Assembly: GCA_037952775.1 (NCBI GenBank)
Contig: JBANAY010000003.1
Span: 28,520,001-28,584,000, forward strand
Length of the DNA: 64,000 nt
From: Clonostachys chloroleuca
Lineage: Eukaryota > Ascomycota > Sordariomycetes > Hypocreales > Bionectriaceae
Direction of reading: 5' to 3'
The translations under genes and the position numbers were made by a program. Of this stretch, positions 56,714 through 64,000 are shown piece after piece. Numbering within the stretch: position 1 is the first letter of the stretch; every line of letters begins with the position of its first letter. A model generated the notes under the pieces. That model saw only the letters and a program-made list of their open reading frames with translations. It searched no databases and was not told where the DNA came from.

Positions 56714-58324
56714 TCATCCTAACCGACCCAATCCATCCTTTAGTATACGCAACAGTGATGCTCGCTCGTCAGCTTCGATTCTCATCTCGTCGATGTTTTC
56801 CAGAAACCGAACTGCAACATCCAAAGCGAAAAACACAAAGTTGGTGACCTGACACCCAGCTTGCGGGGCGAGAAGAAAGCGAATAAATGCGGCGAGTTCG
56901 CGACAGTAGATGAGTGGGCTCGCATGTTCAGGCCAGGGAGTCTCGAACGTGTCGCCAGTCATCTCCAGTATATCATACAGCGATATGCAGGTAATCCAGT
57001 ACAACAAAGATACATTGGCTAAGGCATACTCCTCCGATGACATGACTGTAGTGGAAGACCCGGTAGCGATCTTTCTCTTCACAAATTCCCGGATCTGCAG
57101 ACCGGTGGTAGCTGCCCAGGTTCGCAAACGGAAGTCAAGCAGCCAGGACTTGGACGCGATAATTTCCAACTGGGCCAGGCGTTCCCCGTCTTTAGGACAT
57201 GCCTTGGCGATGTTGAGGTCTGAGTAGAGCTCCGGCAGCTCAAGCGTGATATCCGCGATAATGTCTTTGGGGGACTTCGGGATGTCCTCATAGGGGACTG
57301 TTTTCCACTCTTGCGCGTTGAAGGGGCACGGTTTGCACATCCTCATGCCAAAGAACGCCTAGGATTATTAGACAATGAGCTGCTCGAAGAATATATGATG
57401 GACTTTTTGTTCGTTCATCTTACTTGCACAATTCGAAGATCGGAGAAAAGCATGTGTGAATAACCTTTCTTATACTCTCACGGCTCTCGAGATAGAATGA
57501 GGGCGGCGTTCCCCGCGGTACGCGTAAGCCATGTCTGGTGTGCGACATCAACACTACCTACACTGTATTCATAACTCAACTACCAGGTATGTTAGTTTTA
57601 TTCTCTTCATCGGCAAAGGGCAAAAGATACCCACCTCAAAGATTCCCAAGAGGGCGGAGGCAACGAGCATGCTTGGTTTTGTTCTAAGTGCCGGGCTCTT
57701 CATAGTGCCCGACATCACCACAAGGCTTGTTCCGTACATTCTCTGAGCTTTGTACCGCAGAGACTGGTCTTTTGTTTGATGTGCCATCATCGCTATGGCG
57801 CTGGTCAACACTACCAGCTGTAACACACTCCTCTCCCTGAATATTTCGGGTGCGTCCGTCGTCCACCCAAATTGCGAGTGCTTCACCGGGTCTTTTGGTA
57901 GGGAGCGCCCATTTGGAAGGTAGTTCGACCAGTAGACTCCCAGTATCTTGTCCTTGAACGCGCTTCGGTCAAGAGCCTCTGGCAGAACCATTGGCCCCAC
58001 GGTGACTCCCGAGGATGACGTGTCGGTTGCTTTTACATTCCGGACAGTCTCGGGCAAATTTGGAGTCGAGATGGAACAGGGCTTGCAAAAAGTATCGCCA
58101 TCCACCTGATATGTGCTATTAGCGAGGTTAGGATTGTGGTAATAGTGGCACTGGAGAAGCATTTTTTGACATCGGCTGCAGATGGGCCACTTTCGATCAC
58201 ACTAGACTTCCGGTTTAGCTCCTTATTTTCATGACATATTGGTTCCGATAGGCTTGGTATACACTGCTTTCTTACGTCTGCGGCAATTTTCGCATGGTCT
58301 AGATCGTCCAAGGACGCCTAGCAT
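56714..58324 (-). CDS. Zn2Cys6 transcription factor, four exons, in-frame TGA in exon 3
   Basis: Exons 58324-58265, 58201-57631, 57557-57424 and 57358-56714 sum to 470 codons. Exons 1-2 assemble MLGVLGRSRPCENCRRRKKA + CDRKWPICSRC...QC, a Zn2Cys6 cluster with the intron just before the third Cys in phase 0. The rest follows the layout of fungal regulators: LLGIFEV, TWLTRTAGNAALI, GYSHMLFSDLRIVQ, EWKTVPYEDIPKSPKDII. In exon 3 a TGA at 57480-57478 interrupts this conserved stretch (between SREP and EYKKGYSHM); CGA to TGA is one transition. Without readthrough the protein stops after about 240 residues and loses most of its regulatory domain. The exon 2 donor is GTATCT at 57630; a nearby GTGGGT would shift the frame away from the conserved block. 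Confidence 0.75.
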
Positions 58325-59052
58325 AGAATCTCGTGGGTGGGAAGTATTGCATATTTATGAGAAACTTAAATTGAGATGCAGCGAAGAATAGACTTTTCCC
58401 ACGATTGAGGGGTGATGGTTGATTAGAGTGATAACTCAGGCTTGAGAGAGGTGCAGCCTAGATCAGACCGATTCTTGAAGATAGCCAAGACTCGATGGAG
58501 GGAGGCTTACTCAGCTTAGAATGTCACTTCTGTGAATATCTATATTCTCATATTCATTGGCTTACCTGGTGGGCAAGTATATTATGGAAGTAACTGATAA
58601 AACCTACATACTCAGGTTCTCTCAATGCCACGGAGGCATTTCAGCAGGGATTCGAACCTTCGCACAATTGTACAAAAAATAAATAAGCAGCGAAAGCCAT
58701 ACCCAGATCCCGGGGTGAATAAGTTATGCTTGTAAATGTTGGCCTATACTGCAGAATCCTTAAAGGGGGTTTTGTTCTTGGCGCTTTCTCTGTTTGCAAT
58801 AGAGAGCGTAGACATTTAGGCTACGGGTGCAAGGTCTGACATCGGCTTAAGAATACGACGAGTTGGAGAAATTCTCCGTCTTCCTAAAAAAAAAGCTGCA
58901 TTTGGCTCAATAGTTCAGATGCCTTTACAGGGTGAATATACTCGGGGCAGAGGTGGCCGAACCTACCGGTTAATTACCCCATCACTACCTGAACCAGCGA
59001 CGTAGAACTGAAAAGGCGGGGAAGAATAGTTCGTGTGCGTGGCTACTGAATT
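58325..59052. other. Intergenic region between divergent genes
   Basis: Separates the minus-strand Zn2Cys6 gene and the plus-strand rhamnosidase gene. No element recognised beyond the TATA box at 59053. Confidence 0.4.
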
Positions 59053-59062
59053 TATATATAAG
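59053..59062 (+). promoter_or_regulatory. TATA-like box of the rhamnosidase gene
   Basis: TATATATAAG lies 85 bp before the ATG at 59138. Confidence 0.5.
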
Positions 59063-59137
59063 ACTCTAAAACTTGTAACTATTTCACATGTCCCCAGCTA
59101 GAGCTGATAAGATTTACTTCGCAACATAACGGTACTG

Positions 59138-62045
59138 ATGTTGTCCAGAACTCTCCTTGCGCTTATAGCGCTTGTGCTCTTTGCCCACGCCATTTCCGTC
59201 GAGGATGGGTCATTGAAAACAAACGGGGCATATAATCCAATCGACGTGGATACAGCCAATCCTCGACTAACATGGCGACTAGAATCCTCGAAGAGAGGCG
59301 ACATCCAGACATCCTACCAAATCCAAGTGTCACGCGATGAGAACTTCCAAGCGCCAGACGTGTGGAATTCAGGCAAAATAAACTCAGCTTCAACATCTTC
59401 CATCTATGATGGTGAATCTCTCGGTTCAAGAAGCTCAGTCTTTTGGCGCGTCAAAGTTTGGGACGTGGATGATAATCCGTCCGACTGGAGTTCGCAAGGC
59501 CAATTTGAGATTTCCCTTTTAGACTCAGATGATTGGACGGCGTCCTGGATCACCAACAAAGACTTCGCCACTGGGTCCACGTCGCTCCCTGTGTTTGCCA
59601 AAGAATTCCAGGTCGATTGCGATGTGTCCAAAGCACGATTATATCTTCTTGGCCTCGGCCTGCATGTTCCTGTGATCAATGGTCAAACAATTACAGACGA
59701 GGTCTTGCAGCCTGGCTACAGCACTGTGAACACTACGTTGCCCTATTCGACTTACGATGTTACCAAGTTTCTGGAGCATGGAGACAACATCCTCGGCGTG
59801 GAGCTGGGAAAAGGAATATACGATGCTGAGAGACCGCTCTGGGGAAGGTACTACAAGCTAATCAAGGCGTACCAAGAGCTTCGACTTATTGCCCAACTAG
59901 AATATCAATGCGTGGGGGACAGTCGACTTACGACAATCATTTCAGATGACACCTGGAAAACCTCACTGGATGGCCCGTACTGGGAAGCATCCTGGTATGG
60001 CGGAGAGGAGTACGATGCTCGAAAGGAACTACCGAACTGGTCAAGTCGAGGAGGTGACAGGTCCGAATGGGCTCATGCGAATAAGACGACAGGTCCAAGT
60101 GGTAAGCTAATCAGCCCGCGTTCACCTCCTCTGAAAATAGTTGAAACTATCAAGCCCGTGTCAGTGTCCAAGGTATGTCTGAGTGGCTGTCTAGTTCTCG
60201 ATGTTCGCTGATCGCCATCACAGAATGAAAATGGATACTGGGTCTATGACTTGGGCGTTAATATTGCAGGCACTTTTGGGTTCAAGATGAAAGATAAGTC
60301 CGTAAGTGATCAGCTTAAATGACATTCCGGAGACTCCAATCTCTAACAGGAACAGCATCTGGCTGGAACCCGCATTACCTTTTGGCCTGATGAACGATCC
60401 AATTTACAGCAAGGGACCACCGGTAAACCCATATTCAACGCGTATACCCTCTCCAACTCATCCTCTCAGAGTTACTCCCCCAAATTCCTCTATCATGGGT
60501 TCCAATACTTGGGTGTCAATACAACGTGGGAGCCTTCTCTCGATGATCTTGAAGGGTTCGTCATCCGGGCTGCTAATGAAGCCAATGTCGAGTTTTCTTC
60601 AAGTAGCGACCACTTCAACAATATCCACAAGATTATAGATCGGTCTATACAGGGCAATATGCATTCAGTGCTGACTGACTGCCCTCACAGAGAAAAGCTT
60701 GGTTGGCTAGAGCAAAACCATCTCGTCTTTGAGCCTGTCGCTTTAGGATATGATATCCAATCATATGGATATGACCATGTTCGCATCATGGCAGACGCCC
60801 AGGCGCAAGATGTTCCTGGTTTGATTCCTGACATTGCACCGGAATACACTGTATTTGGTGGTGGCTATCGCAATGACCCAAACTGGGGCAGGGCAATAAT
60901 CAATGTCCCTTATCAGCTGTACCAATACTACGGAGATATCAATGTTTTGAAAAGCAAACATCAGTACATGGTTGAGTATCTGGATTATCTACAGAGGCGC
61001 GCAGGTGGGCAGCCGTATCTAAATGATGGCGGTCTGGGCGACTGGCTGGCCATCGATACGAAAACACCAAAAGGTGTTGCCTCCACCTTTGGATACCACC
61101 AAGCTGCACTCTATTTGTCCAAGATAGAGACCATTTTAGGAAATGATGAATCGGCTAGAAGCTATGCGTCGCTGGCAAATAGGATCTTGGACGGGTTCAA
61201 TTCGATGTGGTTCAATAACACTGTTGGAGATTCTCCTCACTACTGCGCAACAACAACTCAGGCCTGCAACACATTCGCTCTTGACATGGGCGCAGTTTCA
61301 GATGAGAACAGAGGCGCGGTCCTCTCCGCACTTATTAAATCAATCGAAAGCACTCCTGGTCTCTTCACCGTCGGGGAGATTGCCCTTCCCAGTAGGTTTT
61401 GTGCTTCAGTTCCTTAATAGACCGAGACTAACAGGGCGGCCAGGTCTTTTCCGAGTACTACGCGCTGCGAAGAGAGATGATATACTGCTGCAATGGATGA
61501 ACTCAAGACAAGTACCAAGCTACGGACATATGTTAGAAAATGGCGCGACATCTCTTTGGGAACATTGGGATGCGGATACCACAGGGGGCAGTCTCAACCA
61601 TTTCATGTAAGCCAACTGTCGTTTCAAAATTTCCCTTTCGTCGTCACCTTGCTAAATAGACCTTGTTAGGTATGGCTACGGGGACTTATTTCTGCTCCAA
61701 CTCTCTGGGGTCTCACAAAGGAACACATCAGTTGCCTGGAATGAACTTGTCTTTGATCCAATCATTCAGGGTGACCTTTCGTTTGCAAGCACCTCGTACA
61801 CGGCCCCATCTGGAATTGTCTCTGCAAAGTGGACATTGAATGAAAAGAAGTTTGAATATTCCATCGTCGTTCCGATGGGTAGCAAAGGCTGGGTATACCT
61901 CCCTGCCACGAGCGGTATTCGGGAATCGGGAGAGGACCTAAATGCTGGCGAGAATGGTATAACAGAACTGAAAAGAGGATGCAAGAGAACGTTGGTCAAG
62001 GTTGGTAGTGGCACCTATCATTTTGAAGTAACTCTTTCATCTTGA
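59138..62045 (+). CDS. Secreted alpha-L-rhamnosidase, GH78, five exons
   Basis: Exons 59138-60172, 60224-60301, 60350-61391, 61435-61606 and 61670-62045 give 900 aa; every joint is in phase. A signal peptide (MLSRTLLALIALVLFAHA) targets secretion. The N-terminal part shows the beta-sandwich/rhamnosidase N domain (NPRLTWRLESS, WRVKVWD, ASWITN, ARLYLLGLG, LQPGYS). The catalytic (alpha/alpha)6 part includes DCPHREKLGW with the likely general acid Glu near residue 486, GLGDWLA, and TSLWEHWDADTTGGSLNHFMYGYGDLF. GH78 enzymes remove terminal L-rhamnose from plant polysaccharides and glycosides. Length and domain order are those of intact fungal members. The Asn in GWLEQNH deserves comparison with relatives. 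Upstream TATA box; no neighbouring carbohydrate genes. Confidence 0.9.
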
Positions 62046-62762
62046 TTGTTACCTCATGTTGGATGAATATGCATCATTCTAAACATTTCTAAACAAAGCT
62101 TCGCTATGTGTTGTCCGCACTCTCGTTCCTGTTACGGCCAAGTGAGTCCCGATGTGTATTAATCAAGCATATATGAAGGTTTTTTGAAGCTACTACAGGC
62201 TTCTCTGGTCATTGTAGCCGCTGCCGGGATAACCTGCCAACCCAACAAGGCTATGATTGACTATTAATCAATTCGATGAGTGTAGAGACTTGTTTGAGGC
62301 TTAATTCATACCGGTCCATTAACAAGCATCTCCCAGACTATTACAGTACTTATAAGCAAACATGTCTTTCCTTTTGGCCCCTAGAGAGCTTATTTTCGCG
62401 CTCGGTAACGATTAATTCGCCAGTCTGAATATGATACTATTCAAAGTCGCCCGAACGTTCTCGCTGAAATTATCAGTTAACTTTCTACGGAGTACCTAAC
62501 AGAACTAGCGCGCGAAATGTGGTGGCGGATTTGTTGATTTGATGTAGCCTTGCACATACAGTTATGAACATCTTGTTGCAATTCCCCATGCGCATCGATT
62601 CATCTAAAAAAAAATCATAATTTCGACAGGGTCAATATGAATCTATCTCCCGGAAGGTGTTTTTACACTCGTCGTGATGTTTTGATGAGATTACAGGGAA
62701 AAGGTTCATGTAGGGTAAGCGTGAAGAAGGTCACTTGGCGGGGACAAAAAGGCAAAATTGGA
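62046..62762. other. Intergenic region
   Basis: No gene seen between the rhamnosidase gene and the tRNA gene. Confidence 0.4.
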
Positions 62763-62858
62763 TGGTCACTACCAGGATCGAACTGGCGACGTCCGCATTA
62801 CTAGAATATCGGGTAGATATATTAGTACGGCACTCTAACCAACTGAGTTAAGCGACCA
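62763..62858 (-). tRNA. tRNA-Ile(AAT) with intron
   Basis: On the minus strand the acceptor stem TGGTCGC pairs with GTGACCA (one G-T). The D arm contains AGTTGGTTA. The anticodon stem is CCGTA/TGCGG with loop CTAATAA, giving anticodon AAT. A 21-base intron lies one base 3' of the anticodon, the canonical tRNA intron site. The T arm GCCAG-TTCGATC-CTGGT is complete with internal box B. The mature length is 75 bases. The CTAATAA loop is as in other fungal tRNA-Ile genes. Confidence 0.92.
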
Positions 62859-64000
62859 TGTGAGCAGGGGCTCTTTTTTGAAAACATAATCGGCGGTGAA
62901 TTGGGTCTGGGACCTGATCTGTCGGTAGGTAGGTACATTCTCATATTCCGTGATTTAAATATTTATGAGATATTGGTGCTTTAGTACTTACAAAATTTTT
63001 AATTATAGAAAAATAATATTCAACTTACAGCAAATAATATTAAAACTAAATAAAACATAATATTATCGTGAAGTTCTGATTTTACCATGGTAGATGGTTC
63101 GATATCTATTTCTCTTTCGCCGAGTCTGCTGTGGAAGTATTTACAAGGTCAATAACAAAGGAAACCTGACGTGGCGCGTCAATCATTAAGCGGTTCCTTT
63201 GTCAAAAACTCAAGTATTCGAATTGGTACAGAAGAATTAGTCTTGCTATAAACTTGGGAATTACATGAATAATATTTCATCTTGATGAAAATATGAAAAC
63301 AAAGCTGTACTCTCACTATTCATAGCGTAATCTGCTCAGCATATGCCCAGTGTATCTCTGTGACCATGATCTCCTCACCAGCATACGTATTATTTTCTAC
63401 CCCTAGGATTCCCAGAAAGCAAATCTGAGACGACTTAGCTTTGGGCGAGGTGAGATTTGCTACGTCCCCTGTTAATACGGGCCTGACGGATAAGCAATTA
63501 GCCCCTGTCGAGAGCCTCGTAGGGGCAGCCCTGCTCCTGTTGTCGTGAGAGCAAGGAGCTGTCTGCATGATTTCTAGGCAAGCGTATAATTTATTCAACA
63601 TTCAACAGACCATATCTCACCCAGACAGACTGCAGATGCTAGACTGAGGTTGCACACGGCGTTTACACAGTGTACAGGCGAGGGACTATGTATAAGCATT
63701 CCCACTAAATTATTTCAAAGGGCCGCGCACTATGCGCACCGATAGTTTGGTTAGAATCACGAGTAGGAAACTATGAACCCAGGTCCTGAAAAAGACCAAT
63801 GCCTTCCATGAGACGGGTAGGGAATTTCTTTACGACCAACGAAAAGGAAAATTTACCCTGTCGGCTCAATGAAGATCTAACGTAGATTGAAGAGTTCGCA
63901 GGAAAGGTTATTAGGCCCTAGACAAGCTGCTTTAGCTTCTTAACGGACACCTCAAAGCAAGACGAATAAAACAACAACGACGCATATGCGATCTCGCTGG
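62859..64000. other. Gene-free right end, with an AT-rich patch
   Basis: A markedly AT-rich patch lies at about 62950-63070. A 93-codon frame on the minus strand near 63.3-63.6 kb has no support. No other element was recognised. Confidence 0.4.

Noticed and set aside
1..64000. CRISPR array, bacterial operons or riboswitches
   Set aside because: No regularly spaced repeats were seen, and intron-containing genes show the DNA is eukaryotic.

Overview
This window looks like nuclear DNA of a filamentous ascomycete (Pezizomycotina, probably Sordariomycetes; I cannot name the genus). The evidence is short introns of 50-100 bases with GTRNGT-type donors and CTNAC branch points; HET, NACHT and ankyrin genes; Zn2Cys6 and C2H2-like regulators; an OrdA-like cytochrome P450; a fungal GH78 rhamnosidase; an AT-rich Tc1/mariner relic; and a tRNA-Ile(AAT) with a short intron next to the anticodon.

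Layout. 1-8.6 kb: a left-truncated ankyrin protein with a ZZ-like finger, a WW-domain protein, a class I methyltransferase, a small secreted cysteine protein and a short coiled-coil hypothetical. 9.4-12.6 kb: a regulator with both a C2HC finger and a Zn2Cys6 cluster, followed by a saccharopine-dehydrogenase-like reductase; each carries the same 20-bp CGG-N4-CCG palindrome 110-120 bp before its start codon. 13.2-22 kb: a decayed HET gene, a four-exon membrane protein, and a HET-E-like domain fused to a C2H2-like finger module. 22.5-32.1 kb: two small genes, a Ser/Tyr-rich low-complexity protein, and two more proteins with the same finger module. 33.6-38 kb: a large membrane protein and a P450. 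40-47.1 kb: a decayed S9 peptidase gene and a decayed phosphorylase-NACHT-ankyrin gene split by an 899-bp Tc1/mariner relic. 49-58.3 kb: a second small secreted cysteine protein, two Zn2Cys6 regulators whose first intron sits at the same codon of the zinc cluster, and between them a Clr5-ankyrin protein. 59.1-62.9 kb: alpha-L-rhamnosidase and the tRNA gene.

The window reads as accessory chromosome territory: allorecognition/innate-immunity type genes (HET, NACHT, ankyrin, phosphorylase) alternate with regulators, secreted proteins and gene-poor tracts, and many of those genes are broken. Several breaks are single-base losses in short G, C or T runs, so assembly error must be separated from real decay. 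No complete secondary-metabolite cluster is visible; the regulator-reductase pair with matching palindromes is the clearest functional unit. All gene models are my own reading of frames and splice signals; exon ends are predictions.
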